Source: Sphingomonas jeddahensis | GTDB lineage: Bacteria > Pseudomonadota > Alphaproteobacteria > Sphingomonadales > Sphingomonadaceae | Length of the DNA stretch: 64,000 nucleotides | Assembly: GCF_001981525.1 (NCBI RefSeq) | Contig: NZ_MPSB01000011.1 | Location: 51,038-115,037, forward strand | Reading direction: 5' to 3' | In this document: piece after piece, positions 45,764-56,190 of the stretch | How positions within the stretch are numbered: position 1 is the stretch's first letter | How the letters are laid out: each line of letters begins with the position of its first letter | Notes under the pieces: generated by a model | What the model was told of the DNA's origin: nothing | Database searches by the model: none | The model's input: the letters and a program-made list of their open reading frames with translations, nothing else | Made by a program: the position numbers and the translations under genes

Positions 45764-46999
45764 ATGCGCCTGAAGCCCTTGTTCCTCGTTCCCGCTGCCG
45801 TGGCCCTCGTGCTCGGCGCAGGCGTCAGCATCGCCCAGATCGAGGGCAGCGGCCGCGGCGTCGCGCCTGTCGATAGCTCCAATGATTTCGAGGTCTCCGG
45901 CGTTCGCGTCGATGTCGCCGCCAAGGATGCCGACAGCGCTCGGCTCGGCGGCTGGCGCGTTGCACAGCGTAAGGCATGGGCACAGCTGTCGCAGCGGCTT
46001 GGTGCCGGCAAGCGCAGCGTCCCCGATTCGACGCTCGATTCGATCGTCACCGGCATCGTCGTAGAGAACGAACAGATCGGCCCCCAGCGCTACGTTGCGC
46101 GGCTTGGCGTGCTGTTCGATCGCAACCGCGCCGGCGCGATCCTCGGTATTTCGAACTATGTGATGCGCTCTCCGCCGATGGTGGTGATCCCGATCGTCTG
46201 GTCGGGGGGCGTCGCAACCGCGTTCGAACAGCGCACGCTCTGGCAGGAAGCCTGGGCGCGCTATCGCACCGGCGGGAGCGCGATCGACTATATCCGCCCT
46301 ACCGGCAGTGGCCCCGATCCGCTGCTGCTAAACTTCGGCCAAGCGCAGCGGCCCGGCCGCGGCTGGTGGCGCGCGGTGCTCGACCAGTTTGGCGGATCGG
46401 ACGTGCTGATCCCAACGGTGAAGCTCTACCGCCAATGGCCCGGCGGACCGGTGGTCGGGGTGTTCCAGGCTCGGCAGGGACCGGACAACCGGATCCTCCA
46501 GCAATTCACCCTTCGCGTGGGTAACGTGGCGGGCATTCCGGCGCTGCTCGATGCTGGCGTGAAACGGCTGGACGAGAGCTATCAATCCGCACTGCGCGCT
46601 GGTTACCTGCGCAGCGATCCGGGCCTCTCCTACGTGCCTCCCAGCGACGTGCCCGAGGAGGAGGATGATGAGGCCGGCGAGACGATCGTCACCGATGCAC
46701 CCGTAGTGCCCACCGTCTCGATCCAGGTTCAGTTCGACACGCCCGAGGTCGCGGCGGTGACCGCCGCCGAATCGGCGATGCGCAGTGTGCCCGGCGTGAA
46801 CTCGGCTACCACCAGCAGCCTCGCACTCGGCGGCCTGTCGGTGATGACGGTCGGCTATGCCGGCCCCGCCGACGCGCTCAAGGCCGGGCTAGAGGCACGC
46901 GGCTGGCAGGTGTTTGGCTCGGGCACCACCATTCGCATCCGCCGTGCGCCGCGGCTGCTGCCGCCCGACCTCCAGCCCGACAATGTTACGGCGGGATGA
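45764..46999 (+). CDS. DUF2066-like exported protein
   Basis: A 411-aa protein with a signal peptide (about 1-25, S-I-A-Q). An N-terminal domain resembling DUF2066 contains V-R-V-D-V-A-A-K-D and A-R-L-G-G-W-R-V-A-Q-R-K-A-W near residues 50-75. After a long middle region an acidic patch (P-E-E-E-D-D-E-A-G-E) leads to a C-terminal ferredoxin-like or heavy-metal-associated-type fold (about 325-395). Function unknown. Its position before an HdaA-like gene and ppk seems conserved in relatives as I recall, which is not verified here. Confidence 0.72.
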   Translation: MRLKPLFLVPAAVALVLGAGVSIAQIEGSGRGVAPVDSSNDFEVSGVRVDVAAKDADSARLGGWRVAQRKAWAQLSQRLGAGKRSVPDSTLDSIVTGIVVENEQIGPQRYVARLGVLFDRNRAGAILGISNYVMRSPPMVVIPIVWSGGVATAFEQRTLWQEAWARYRTGGSAIDYIRPTGSGPDPLLLNFGQAQRPGRGWWRAVLDQFGGSDVLIPTVKLYRQWPGGPVVGVFQARQGPDNRILQQFTLRVGNVAGIPALLDAGVKRLDESYQSALRAGYLRSDPGLSYVPPSDVPEEEDDEAGETIVTDAPVVPTVSIQVQFDTPEVAAVTAAESAMRSVPGVNSATTSSLALGGLSVMTVGYAGPADALKAGLEARGWQVFGSGTTIRIRRAPRLLPPDLQPDNVTAG

Positions 47000-47042
47000 A
47001 AGCGGCGAGGAGGATAAGAGCGGCCTTGGGGATAGCCGCGCG

Positions 47043-47660
47043 GTGAGCCAGATCGCGCTTCCGCTGGTCTGGCCTGCCGATCCGCACGGCGACGAATTTC
47101 TGGTTTCCCCCTCCAATGACCGCGCCGTCCACATGCTTGATCACTGGGCGACCTGGCCGGTAATGGCAGCGCTGCTCGTCGGCCCACGCAAGTCGGGTCG
47201 CAGCTTGTTGGCACGCATCTTTGCGGCAAAAAGCGGCGGCACGATCATCGACGACGCGCCCGATCGTTCCGAAACCGAGCTGTTCCATGCCTGGAACCAT
47301 GCCCAGGCCCACCGTCGTCCCCTGCTGATGATCGCCGACGTACCGGCTCCCGCGTGGCACGTCGAGCTTCCCGACCTACGTTCGCGCCTAGCCGCCACGC
47401 CACTGGCGGAGATCGGTCCCCCTGACGACGCGCTGATACGCGCCCTGCTGGAGCGCGAGTTCGGCCGTCGCGGCATGGATGCGCGCCCTGACTTGGTTGA
47501 CTGGCTTGTCACGCGGATTGAGCGTAGTCACGTGGCTGTCATGCGAACGGTGGATGCGCTCGATCAGGAGGTGATGGAACGTCGCAAGCGGCTGTCCATT
47601 CCTTTGGCACGGACGACGCTCGCCGCCGCGGCGTTGATCCCTTCACCGCCGGAGCCATGA
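47043..47660 (+). CDS. HdaA/DnaA-related AAA+ regulator of replication initiation
   Basis: A 205-aa DnaA-like ATPase lacking the DNA-binding domain. It starts S-Q-I-A-L-P-L-V-W-P, which contains the clamp-binding motif Q-x-x-L-P-L of Hda. The P-loop is a degenerate G-P-R-K-S-G-R-S near residue 48 and the C-terminal Hda helices are present. Hda proteins promote DnaA-ATP hydrolysis after initiation. GTG at 47043 is preferred since it places the Q-I-A-L-P-L motif at the N-terminus; an ATG at 46983 would overlap the previous gene. Confidence 0.82.
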   Translation: MSQIALPLVWPADPHGDEFLVSPSNDRAVHMLDHWATWPVMAALLVGPRKSGRSLLARIFAAKSGGTIIDDAPDRSETELFHAWNHAQAHRRPLLMIADVPAPAWHVELPDLRSRLAATPLAEIGPPDDALIRALLEREFGRRGMDARPDLVDWLVTRIERSHVAVMRTVDALDQEVMERRKRLSIPLARTTLAAAALIPSPPEP

Positions 47661-49825
47661 TGACCCGATCCGTTCGCCAAGCCCGTCTCGATTCTGACGA
47701 CGATCCCTTCGAGCAGCGCGATACGGATCGTTACTTCAACCGCGAACTTTCGTGGCTCGCCTTCAACCGCCGGGTGCTGGAGGAAGCGTGCAATCCGGCG
47801 CATCCCTTGCTCGAACGGCTCCGCTTCCTGTCGATCTCTGGCTCCAACCTTGATGAATTCTTCATGGTCCGGGTGGCTGGGCTCAAGGGTCAGCAGTTGC
47901 TTGAGGTCGAGGCGCGCTCCGCCGACGGGCTGACGCCATCGCAGCAACTCGGCGAGATTACCGCCGAGGCGGACGCGTTGCTCGCCAGCCAGGAAAATGT
48001 CTGGCGCGACATTCGTCATTCATTGGCCGACACGGGCATTCAGGTGCTCGGCTCCAGCAAGATCGACATGGTGCTTATGCCTGAGGAGATCGGCTGGCTT
48101 GAAACGCATTTCCGCGAGCAGATTTTCCCCGTCATCACGCCCCAGGCGCTCGATCCGGCGCACCCGTTCCCGTTTATGCCCAACAAGGGGCTGGCCGTGA
48201 TGTTCGACCTCGTCCGTATTTCGGACGGCGAGCCGATCCGGGAATTGGTCATGGTCCCAAACGGCATGTCACGTTTCGTCCGGATGCCGGGCGAGCGCGC
48301 CCGCTATGTCGCCGTCGAATCGATGATCAAGCGTTTCTCGGCCATGCTGTTCCCCGGCTACCGCGTCGAGGGCGCCGCCGAATTCCGCGTGCTGCGCGAC
48401 AGCGACATCGAGATCGAGGAGGAAGCCGAGGATCTCGTCCGCTATTTCGCCAATGCCATCAAGCGTCGCCGCCGCGGCCGGGTGATCCGGCTCGAACTGG
48501 AAACGGGAATGCCCGAGTCGCTCGCCAAGGTTCTTCGGGATGAACTTGGTGAACAAGCGCTGGTGACCGAATCGGGCTCCTTCCTCGGGATCGGCGATCT
48601 CGATCGTATTGTTGACGAGGACCGCCCCGACCTCAAGTTCACGCCCTTCACGCCACGCTTCCCCGAGCGGATCCGCGAGTTCGGCGGCGATTGTTTCGCG
48701 GCGATCAGCGCTAAGGACATCATCGTCCACCATCCTTACGAGACGTTCGACGTTGTGCTCGCCTTTCTGAAGCAGGCGGCGAACGATCCCGACGTTGTGG
48801 CGATCAAGCAAACACTGTACCGAGCCGGCAAGCAGTCCGCGGTCATCAACGCTCTGATTCAGGCGGCTGAGGCTGGCAAGTCGGTCACGGCCGTGGTCGA
48901 GCTCAAGGCGCGCTTCGACGAGGAGCAAAACCTCCTCTGGGCCTCCGCGCTCGAACGCGCCGGCGTTCAGGTCGTCTACGGCTTCATAGACTGGAAGACC
49001 CACGCCAAGGTTTCGATGGTGGTGCGGCGAGAGGCCGGGCAGTTCCGGACCTACTGCCATTTTGGCACCGGTAATTATCACCCGATCACAGCCAAGATTT
49101 ACACCGATCTCAGCTTCTTCACCGCTAATCCCGCGATCGGGCGTGATGCCGCCCGGATGTTCAACTACATCACCGGGTATGTAGAACCGGAGGACATGGA
49201 GCATGTCGTTCTCTCCCCGCGCTCGCTGCGCACCCGGCTGATCGAGGAAATCGATGCCGAAATCGCCCACGCCCGCGCCGGTCGTCCGGCGACGATCTGG
49301 GCCAAGATGAACAGCCTGGTCGATCCAGCGATCATCGAGAAGCTGTACGAGGCCAGCGGGGCTGGGGTGGAGATCGATCTGGTAATCCGCGGGATCTGCT
49401 GTCTTCGCCCGCGCATTCCCCGACTATCGGAGAATATCCGGGTCAAGTCGATCGTCGGCCGCTTCCTCGAGCACAGCCGGATCGCCGTGTTCGGCAACGG
49501 ATCGCCGCTCCCGAACGACGATGCGCATATCTACATTTCATCAGCGGACTGGATGCCACGTAACTTCGATCGTCGCGTCGAGTACATGCTCCCGCTCGAA
49601 ACCGGTACCGTTCACGATCAGGTGCTCGATCAGGTGATGCTCGCCAATTTCATCGACACCGAACAAAGCTGGGATTTGCATGCGGATGGCAGTTACGTCC
49701 GCACCGATCCGGGCGAGAAGCCGTTCAACCTCCATCGTTATTTCATGACCAATCCTTCGCTTTCGGGACGGGGTGCAGCGCTGGGCGAGGGTGGCCAGGT
49801 ACCCAAATTGTCGCTGCGGAGCTGA
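47657..49825 (+). CDS. ppk: Polyphosphate kinase 1
   Basis: A 722-aa enzyme that reversibly makes polyphosphate from ATP. N-domain R-E-L-S-W-L-A-F-N-R-R-V-L-E near residue 28. The phospho-histidine is about His468 in Y-C-H-F-G-T-G-N-Y-H. E-L-K-A-R-F-D-E-E-Q-N near 415 and the second HKD-like region near 590-640 complete the fold. Length matches the family. ATG at 47657 or at 47660; it overlaps the previous gene stop by four bases. ppx follows after four bases. Confidence 0.96.
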   Translation: MMTRSVRQARLDSDDDPFEQRDTDRYFNRELSWLAFNRRVLEEACNPAHPLLERLRFLSISGSNLDEFFMVRVAGLKGQQLLEVEARSADGLTPSQQLGEITAEADALLASQENVWRDIRHSLADTGIQVLGSSKIDMVLMPEEIGWLETHFREQIFPVITPQALDPAHPFPFMPNKGLAVMFDLVRISDGEPIRELVMVPNGMSRFVRMPGERARYVAVESMIKRFSAMLFPGYRVEGAAEFRVLRDSDIEIEEEAEDLVRYFANAIKRRRRGRVIRLELETGMPESLAKVLRDELGEQALVTESGSFLGIGDLDRIVDEDRPDLKFTPFTPRFPERIREFGGDCFAAISAKDIIVHHPYETFDVVLAFLKQAANDPDVVAIKQTLYRAGKQSAVINALIQAAEAGKSVTAVVELKARFDEEQNLLWASALERAGVQVVYGFIDWKTHAKVSMVVRREAGQFRTYCHFGTGNYHPITAKIYTDLSFFTANPAIGRDAARMFNYITGYVEPEDMEHVVLSPRSLRTRLIEEIDAEIAHARAGRPATIWAKMNSLVDPAIIEKLYEASGAGVEIDLVIRGICCLRPRIPRLSENIRVKSIVGRFLEHSRIAVFGNGSPLPNDDAHIYISSADWMPRNFDRRVEYMLPLETGTVHDQVLDQVMLANFIDTEQSWDLHADGSYVRTDPGEKPFNLHRYFMTNPSLSGRGAALGEGGQVPKLSLRS

Positions 49826-49829
49826 TCGC

Positions 49830-51305
49830 TTGGAAGGCTCGCGTACTGCCATCATCGATATCGGATCGAACTCGATCCGCCTCGTCGTCTATCAGGGGCC
49901 ACCGCGTCTGCCGGCGACGCTGTTCAACGAAAAGGTACTCGCCGGCCTCGGCCGCAGTCTCGCACAGACCGGGGCGATCGATGCCGAAGCGTTCGCGCTC
50001 GCCGGGTCCGCGCTGGCGCGCTTCGGCGCACTCGCCCGCGAAATGGGCTGCGACGACGTGCGCACTGTTGCCACGGCCGCAGTACGCGATGCGAGCAATG
50101 GCCACGATCTGATCGCTCTTGCCGACCGCTTAGGCCTTACCGTCGAGCTACTTCCAGGCGAAGAGGAGGCGAAGGCGGCGGGCTACGGTGTGCTCTCGGC
50201 CATTCCCGAGGCGGACGGCATCGTCGGCGATCTCGGCGGCGGTAGCCTGGAGCTGGTGCGCGTCAGCGGCGGACAGCTCCATGAACACATCTCTTTTCCG
50301 CTCGGCGTGCTCCGCCTCGCGGACTTGCGCGCCAAGGGCGGTTTTGAGCGTCGCGTCGGGCGTATTCTCGAAGACTCGGGCTGGGCCGGGGCGGGGCGCG
50401 GCAAACCGCTCTATCTCGTCGGGGGTTCCTGGCGCTCGCTCGCGCGCGTCGACATTCACGACCGCGGCTATCCGCTGCCGATCCTTCACGGCTATGCGAT
50501 GGCGCCGGCCCGCATCGAGCTGCTTCGCCGCAAGCTCCCGACGCTGGACAAGGCATGGTTCAAGGGGGTGCCGCATCTGTCGAGCGGCCGCGTGCCGACG
50601 CTGGCTCCCGCAACTGACCTGCTCGGTGCGCTCCTTCCGGTGCTCGGCTCGTCAGGGACGATCGTCTCCGCCTTTGGCCTGCGCGAAGGGCTGCTTTACC
50701 AGCGCCTGTCGCCAGAACAGGCGGCGCTCGATCCATTGATCGTCGCTGCGCGCGACGAGGGGCAGCAATTAGGCCGCTTTCCCGAGCATGGTGACCTGCT
50801 CGACCGCTGGATCGCCCCCCTGTTCATCGACGAGCCCGTTGCCGACGCGCGTCTTCGTCACGCCGCGTGTCTGCTGGCCGACACGAGCTGGCGCGCGAAC
50901 CCCGAGTTCCGCGTCGAGCTGGGCGTCGAGACTGCGCTGCACGGTAACTGGGTCGGGGTCGATGCCCGCGACCGCGCGATTATGGCTGCCGCGCTTGCGG
51001 CGAGCCTGGGCGCGCAGCCGCCGTGCCCCGCGCCTATTCCGGCACTCGCCTCTGCGGCTGATCTGGCGCGCGCCAATGCCTGGGGGCTAGCGATCCGCCT
51101 TGCGCAACGCTTGTCCGGCGGCGTAGCGGGGCCGCTCAACCGTACCAGCATCCGGCGGGCGGCAGATGGGGTCGAACTGCACTGGGGCGAAGCTGATCGC
51201 GCACTGGGAGGCGAATCCGTCGAAAAGCGACTGAAAGCACTCGGTGCCTCGCTTGGTCTTAGCACGCGTATGAAGACGCATGAGGGTAGTGACAGGTTAA
51301 GTTGA
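49830..51305 (+). CDS. ppx: Exopolyphosphatase (Ppx/GppA family)
   Basis: A 491-aa ASKHA-fold phosphatase. Phosphate-1 loop I-D-I-G-S-N-S-I-R-L is near residue 8, G-E-E-E-A-K-A-A-G near 108, and phosphate-2 loop D-L-G-G-G-S-L-E-L near 130. The start is a TTG at 49830, in frame and four bases after the ppk stop. The only ATG upstream would overlap ppk by 53 bases and add a Cys-rich tail unlike the family. Forms a polyphosphate turnover pair with ppk. Confidence 0.92.
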   Translation: MEGSRTAIIDIGSNSIRLVVYQGPPRLPATLFNEKVLAGLGRSLAQTGAIDAEAFALAGSALARFGALAREMGCDDVRTVATAAVRDASNGHDLIALADRLGLTVELLPGEEEAKAAGYGVLSAIPEADGIVGDLGGGSLELVRVSGGQLHEHISFPLGVLRLADLRAKGGFERRVGRILEDSGWAGAGRGKPLYLVGGSWRSLARVDIHDRGYPLPILHGYAMAPARIELLRRKLPTLDKAWFKGVPHLSSGRVPTLAPATDLLGALLPVLGSSGTIVSAFGLREGLLYQRLSPEQAALDPLIVAARDEGQQLGRFPEHGDLLDRWIAPLFIDEPVADARLRHAACLLADTSWRANPEFRVELGVETALHGNWVGVDARDRAIMAAALAASLGAQPPCPAPIPALASAADLARANAWGLAIRLAQRLSGGVAGPLNRTSIRRAADGVELHWGEADRALGGESVEKRLKALGASLGLSTRMKTHEGSDRLS

Positions 51306-51324
51306 GACGGGCGCGGGTGTTACG

Positions 51325-52605
51325 CTATCCCGCTATGTTGCTTAGCGCAGTCTCGGCCGCCTCCTTGCGTCGCACGCCGTCAAGCGGAGGTGGCCCTTTC
51401 GGTGGGTCGCCTACCCTCGGCGCCGGCGTCGCACGCAGCATCAGCCGCCGCATGCACGGGTGACGTTTGGTGAACTCTTCGCAGTTCCACAGCATCCGCT
51501 CCAGGCCGTTTGCGCTATCGCGAATGTAGCTGAACGACATGGCCGCTATCTGCTCCGGTGTCAGCGGCATTCCTGTGGGCATGCCATCGGGCTTCGTCCA
51601 ACCCATGAACTTGCACTTCGCGCGTTTGTCGCAGGCGGCCAATGCCAGGTCGGCGAACTCATCCGCTTGAACGGGATTGAGCGCCGCCAGGAATGTGCCC
51701 GCGTCGCTCCCTAGCGGAGCCGCGGCTCGACCTTGAAACGTTGACGCCGCAACGATCGCGGCATCGTTGCCCGCCACGGCAGCACTCATGCGATGCGCGT
51801 CGGAAATCATGGCCAACTTGGTGACCGGTGCCTCTTCTGGCTGCTGCCCACGGTTGAAGGCCGGACCGGTTCCCCACCATCCGGTCCAGCGAAAGAACAG
51901 GTGCGTGTGAAGCTCGGCGATCTTGTCTAGGCTGGCGCTCCAGTAGGGCACCACCCAGTCCGTATGGTAGTGGGTGGCCCAGCCTACCGGCTTGTACACG
52001 CCGCCGCGCAATGCCTTGCTCGCGATTTCGCGCGCGCGCTTCCAGGCGGCCGCCGACGGCGTGCGTGCGAGCGCACCGTCGCAGGTGAACGTGAACTGGC
52101 AACCGGTGGACCGTTCCGCGCCCTGGAACACCACCCCGCACACCGTTTTCGGAAAGGCTGGATGGCGCAACCGGTTTAGCACGACCTGCGCCACGGCTTG
52201 CTCGCCTGGGGCGTCGTCGCCTGCCTCGTAATAAGCGGCGGCGGCCAAACAGTCCGTTGCACGCGCCAGATCATCCTTGCCCCCAACGAAATGGTACGGT
52301 CGCGCTGGAGGCACCGGGCCCTTCACGAATGGTACCTTCGCATTGATCGACCGCGCATCATCCGGGGCGATCTCCGCATATTCCACCGGCTCCACTGGTG
52401 GCGGAGCGACCCGCGGCGCGGTGGTACGCAGCACAGGGGAGGCCGACGCACCGACCTCAACCTTGGCGGCCGGCACCAGGTGCGTGACGATCAAGGGCAG
52501 GGCGACCGCGACGATCGCCACAACAACGAGGATCAGGTTGAGAGGGCGAAGGTTAGGCACCGCGCGAGGCTTAACCCAATTTTCCGGCCCAGCGAAGCGC
52601 GGCAT
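51325..52605 (-). CDS. SleB-type cell wall hydrolase
   Basis: A 426-aa membrane-anchored protein. One helix (about 21-42) precedes a Pro-rich linker (about 55-105). A Hydrolase_2/SleB domain (about 115-235) starts L-A-A-A-A-Y-Y-E-A-G, with the catalytic Glu near residue 127 and G-C-Q-F-T-F-T-C-D-G near 175. The C-terminal half is unassigned, with a four-cysteine content suggesting disulfides. SleB domains are lytic transglycosylases in spore formers; in Sphingomonadales they are probably growth or division hydrolases. ATG at 52605 preferred. Confidence 0.86.
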   Translation of the reverse strand: MPRFAGPENWVKPRAVPNLRPLNLILVVVAIVAVALPLIVTHLVPAAKVEVGASASPVLRTTAPRVAPPPVEPVEYAEIAPDDARSINAKVPFVKGPVPPARPYHFVGGKDDLARATDCLAAAAYYEAGDDAPGEQAVAQVVLNRLRHPAFPKTVCGVVFQGAERSTGCQFTFTCDGALARTPSAAAWKRAREIASKALRGGVYKPVGWATHYHTDWVVPYWSASLDKIAELHTHLFFRWTGWWGTGPAFNRGQQPEEAPVTKLAMISDAHRMSAAVAGNDAAIVAASTFQGRAAAPLGSDAGTFLAALNPVQADEFADLALAACDKRAKCKFMGWTKPDGMPTGMPLTPEQIAAMSFSYIRDSANGLERMLWNCEEFTKRHPCMRRLMLRATPAPRVGDPPKGPPPLDGVRRKEAAETALSNIAG

Positions 52606-52658
52606 GTTGGCCCAGACGGTGCGCTGTGCCGGGACAATCCCTAGCACAATGGCTCATA

Positions 52659-53579
52659 TCATGCTTCCGGCAGAAAATCGGGGACCGACAGGTAACGCTC
52701 ACCCGTGTCGTAGTTGAAGCCGAGCACCCGCACCCCTTCAGGCAGGTCGGGCAGCTTCTGCAGGATTGCCGCCAGCGTTGCTCCAGAGGAGATGCCGACC
52801 AGCGTGCCTTCCTCGCGCGCGGCACGGCGCGCCATGTCCTTGGCGACGGCCGCGTCCACTTCGATCACCCCGTCCAGCGATTGGGTGTGCAGATTCGCAG
52901 GTATGAAACCGGCACCGATGCCCTGAATCGGGTGAGGACCGGGCTGCCCGCCGTTGATCACGGCGGAAGCGCTCGGCTCAACGGCAAATACCTTGAGGTT
53001 CGGCCACTCCTTTTTCAGCGTTTCGGCCACGCCGGTGATGTGTCCGCCGGTGCCAACGCCCGTGATCAGCACATCAATCGGCGCGTCGCGGAAATCATTC
53101 AAAATTTCCTGCGCCGTTGTTTTCACATGGACGTCAATGTTGGCGGGATTTTCGAACTGCTGCGGCATCCACGCGCCGGGCGTCGTCTGGACCAGTTCCA
53201 GCCCGCGCTCAATCGCGCCCTTCATGCCCTTCTCGCGCGGCGTCAGGTCGAAGGTCGCGCCATAGGCCAGCATCAGCCGGCGGCGCTCCAGCGACATGCT
53301 CTCGGGCATGACCAGGACGAGCTTGTAGCCCTTCACCGCAGCCACCATTGCCAAGCCGATGCCAGTGTTGCCGCTGGTTGGCTCGATGATCGTGCCGCCC
53401 GGCTTCAAGTCACCAGACGCCTCGGCTGCCTCGATCATGGCAAGCGCAATGCGGTCCTTGATCGAGCCGCCGGGATTGGATCGTTCCGACTTGATCCAGA
53501 CCTCGGATCCCGGGAACAGCCGCTGAATGCGGATGTGTGGCGTATTGCCGATCGTGTCGAGGATCGTGTTCGCCTTCAT
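52659..53579 (-). CDS. cysK: Cysteine synthase A (O-acetylserine sulfhydrylase)
   Basis: A 306-aa PLP enzyme making cysteine from O-acetylserine and sulfide. PLP lysine K41 is in [10 protein letters not shown]. The phosphate-binding loop is G-T-G-G-H-I-T-G-V near residue 177. Substrate loop P-T-S-G-N-T-G-I-G near 67. It overlaps the MFS gene by four bases on the same strand, giving a possible cysteine or amino-acid export context. Short linker to the SleB gene downstream. Confidence 0.95.
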   Translation of the reverse strand: MKANTILDTIGNTPHIRIQRLFPGSEVWIKSERSNPGGSIKDRIALAMIEAAEASGDLKPGGTIIEPTSGNTGIGLAMVAAVKGYKLVLVMPESMSLERRRLMLAYGATFDLTPREKGMKGAIERGLELVQTTPGAWMPQQFENPANIDVHVKTTAQEILNDFRDAPIDVLITGVGTGGHITGVAETLKKEWPNLKVFAVEPSASAVINGGQPGPHPIQGIGAGFIPANLHTQSLDGVIEVDAAVAKDMARRAAREEGTLVGISSGATLAAILQKLPDLPEGVRVLGFNYDTGERYLSVPDFLPEA

Positions 53580-54868
53580 GGCTGGCTCACTCCATGCTGA
53601 GTTTCGGGTGGGACGACCGAGAGCGGTTCTGCTGGCGGATCAAAGGTTCGCGCGTTCTTCAGTTCCGGAAACAGTCGTGACCACAAAAGGGTCACGGCGA
53701 TCGCCCCGATGCCGCCCACTACCACGGCAGCCACCGGGCCGAGCAGCGAGGCCAATAGTCCGCTCTCCGCCTCGCCCAGTTCGTTTGACGCCGAAATGGT
53801 TAGCTGACTGACGGCGCTGACACGGCCGCGCATCTCGTCGGGCGTGTGAAGCTGGATCAGCGAGCCCCGCACGTACATCGATATCATGTCGGCGCCACCG
53901 GCGACGATTAGCGCCGCCAGACTGAGGGCGAAGATCTTCGATATCCCGAACGTAAGAATGGCGAGGCCGAACACGACGACGGCGATCAGCATCTTGGCGC
54001 CGACGTCAGTCTTTATCGGGCGGAGCGACAGATAAACGCCAGTGACCGATGCACCAATCCCCATACCGGCAGCAAGCAATCCCAGTCCGCTCGGGCCGAC
54101 ATGAAGGATGTCGCGAGCATAGATCGGGAGCAACGCCGTCGCACCGGCGAGCAGGACCGCGAACAGATCCAATGTGATCGCCGCCTGCACCAGCCGGTTG
54201 CGCTTCACATACGAAAAGCCATCAGCGATCCGGGCCAGAGGCCGGCGGTCCTTCTGCGCCGGGGGCTGTGGTACGCGCCCGATCGTCAGCAGCATGAGCA
54301 GCGCGACGGTGAACATCACCGTCATGCCGGCGTAAGCGACGATAGGGCCGATGGCGAACAGCAGCCCACCGAGGCTTGGCCCCGCGATGAAGCCGACCTG
54401 CATTGCAATGGAGCCGAGAGCAATCGCCGTGGGCAAGCTTTCACGCGGAACCAGGTTGGGCGCCAGCGCGGAGTAAGCCGGTCCAGCGAACGCGCGCGCC
54501 ACGCCGACGAACACCGCGGCTCCGAACAGGGCCGGTAGGCCAAGCCAGCCTTCCCACGTCGCAAACCCCAGCATCGCCGTGGTCAAGGCGAGCAGTGTCG
54601 TTGTGCCTCGTACGATCCAACGGCGGTCGATCGAATCGGCGATTAATCCGACGATCGGCGTCAGCAAGAACAACGGCACGAACTGTGCGAGGCCGATCAT
54701 GCCGAGTAGAAAAGCGGCGTCGCGAATGTCCATCGTCTCGCGTGCGATGCTGTACACCTGCCACCCGAGCACAATGGCCAACGCCGATTGCGCAATGGTG
54801 CTGGCAAGCCGTGCCAGCCAATAGCTGCGGTAGTTAGCGATGCGAAGCGGGTGAGTGGCGGCGGGCAT
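53576..54868 (-). CDS. MFS transporter (EntS/enterobactin exporter-like family)
   Basis: A 430-aa twelve-helix major facilitator. It begins [12 protein letters not shown] and contains [11 protein letters not shown], the loop-2 signature, and [16 protein letters not shown], typical of the MFS_3 group. Substrate not assignable. It precedes cysK with a four-base overlap, so the pair is probably one operon. ATG at 54868 starts the canonical N-terminus. Confidence 0.87.
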   Translation of the reverse strand: MPAATHPLRIANYRSYWLARLASTIAQSALAIVLGWQVYSIARETMDIRDAAFLLGMIGLAQFVPLFLLTPIVGLIADSIDRRWIVRGTTTLLALTTAMLGFATWEGWLGLPALFGAAVFVGVARAFAGPAYSALAPNLVPRESLPTAIALGSIAMQVGFIAGPSLGGLLFAIGPIVAYAGMTVMFTVALLMLLTIGRVPQPPAQKDRRPLARIADGFSYVKRNRLVQAAITLDLFAVLLAGATALLPIYARDILHVGPSGLGLLAAGMGIGASVTGVYLSLRPIKTDVGAKMLIAVVVFGLAILTFGISKIFALSLAALIVAGGADMISMYVRGSLIQLHTPDEMRGRVSAVSQLTISASNELGEAESGLLASLLGPVAAVVVGGIGAIAVTLLWSRLFPELKNARTFDPPAEPLSVVPPETQHGVSQP

Positions 54869-55045
54869 GTAACCTGGACTTAGGTCCGGTCGGGGCAGGG
54901 GGCAAGAAATCCGAGCGGTTCAGCCGGATTTACGCGCCCCACTTGCGCCGCCCGGCAATCGTCGGTTCTTTCTTTCACTTAGGTGAGCGGCCTTGTCGCA
55001 CATGATCGCCATCAAGATGCGGAAGCCGAGCTTCGACAAAGTGAC

Positions 55046-55055
55046 GTAACGTTAC
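55046..55055. promoter_or_regulatory. Palindrome GTAACGTTAC upstream of pdhA
   Basis: A perfect 10-bp palindrome preceded by GTGAC, 90 bases before the pdhA start. It lies in the 277-base gap 54869-55145, which has no gene. It could be an operator for pdhAB, but no regulator is identified. Confidence 0.3.
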
Positions 55056-55145
55056 CCGATGCACCCCTCCCGTTGCGCCCCGCGCGTATCCGGGCCTATA
55101 GGCGCGGCTTCTCCCTCCCCTAGGAACCTACGAGGCTTCACCTCC

Positions 55146-56189
55146 GTGGCAAGAAACGCCCGCGCTAAGAGCGCCGAACCCCCCGTCCCCAATCGCGAGC
55201 GCCCCGGCGAGCCGCAGCCTTATCAGGCGTCTAGGGACGAATTGCTGCAGTTCTACAAGGACATGCTGCTGATCCGCCGCTTCGAGGAAAAGGCCGGTCA
55301 GCTTTACGGCCTCGGCCTGATCGGCGGCTTCTGCCACCTCTATATCGGGCAGGAAGCCGTCGCGGTTGGCCTCCAGTCCGCGCTGACCGAGAAGGACAGC
55401 GTGATCACCGGCTATCGCGATCACGGTCACATGCTGCTGTGCCGCATCCCGCCCAAGGACGTGATGGCCGAGCTGACCGGGCGTCAGGCCGGCATTTCGA
55501 AGGGCAAGGGCGGCTCGATGCACATGTTCAGCGTGGAGCATAAGTTCTACGGCGGGCACGGCATCGTCGGCGCGCAGGTGTCGCTGGGCGCCGGGCTCGG
55601 CTTCAGCCACAAGTACAACAACGACGGCGGCGTGTGCCTTGCGTACTTCGGCGACGGTGCGGCCAACCAGGGCCAGGTGTACGAAGCGTTCAACATGGCC
55701 GAGCTTTGGAAGCTCCCGATCATCTTCGTGATTGAGAACAACCAATATGCCATGGGCACGAGCGTGAACCGCGCCTCGTCCGAGGACCAGCTGTATCGCC
55801 GCGGCGAGAGCTTCCGCATTCCTGGCATCCAGGTCGATGGCATGGACGTGCTGGCGGCGCGAGGTGCGGCCGAGGAAGCGCTCGCCTGGGTGCGTGCGGG
55901 CAAGGGCCCTGTCATCCTCGAGATGAAGACCTATCGCTATCGCGGTCACTCGATGTCCGATCCGGCCAAGTATCGCAGCCGCGAGGAAGTACAGGCGGTG
56001 CGCGACAAGTCCGACCCGATCGAGCACGTTAAGAAGCTGCTCGATGCTAAAGGCGTCAAGGAAGACGAGCTGAAGGCGATCGAGGCGGAGATCCGCAAGG
56101 TCGTCAACGAATCGGCCGATTTCGCCGAAAGCACCCCGGAACCCGATCCCAAGGAATTGTACACAGACGTGCTGGTGGAGAAGTATTGA
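55146..56189 (+). CDS. pdhA: Pyruvate dehydrogenase E1 component, alpha subunit
   Basis: A 347-aa thiamine-diphosphate subunit decarboxylating pyruvate. The ThDP motif G-D-G-A-A-N-Q-G...N-N-Q is near residues 172-200. The phosphorylation-loop-like [10 protein letters not shown] near 265 is conserved. GTG at 55146 starts V-A-R-N-A-R-A-K, a short basic Ala/Lys-rich lead typical of alphaproteobacterial PdhA, with GAGG upstream. One base after its stop pdhB begins. Confidence 0.95.
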   Translation: MARNARAKSAEPPVPNRERPGEPQPYQASRDELLQFYKDMLLIRRFEEKAGQLYGLGLIGGFCHLYIGQEAVAVGLQSALTEKDSVITGYRDHGHMLLCRIPPKDVMAELTGRQAGISKGKGGSMHMFSVEHKFYGGHGIVGAQVSLGAGLGFSHKYNNDGGVCLAYFGDGAANQGQVYEAFNMAELWKLPIIFVIENNQYAMGTSVNRASSEDQLYRRGESFRIPGIQVDGMDVLAARGAAEEALAWVRAGKGPVILEMKTYRYRGHSMSDPAKYRSREEVQAVRDKSDPIEHVKKLLDAKGVKEDELKAIEAEIRKVVNESADFAESTPEPDPKELYTDVLVEKY

Positions 56190-56190
56190 G

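Noticed and set aside
54999..55050. A 15-codon plus-strand ORF ending at the palindrome before pdhA, as a possible leader peptide.
   Set aside because: No run of regulatory codons and no hairpin pair typical of attenuation.
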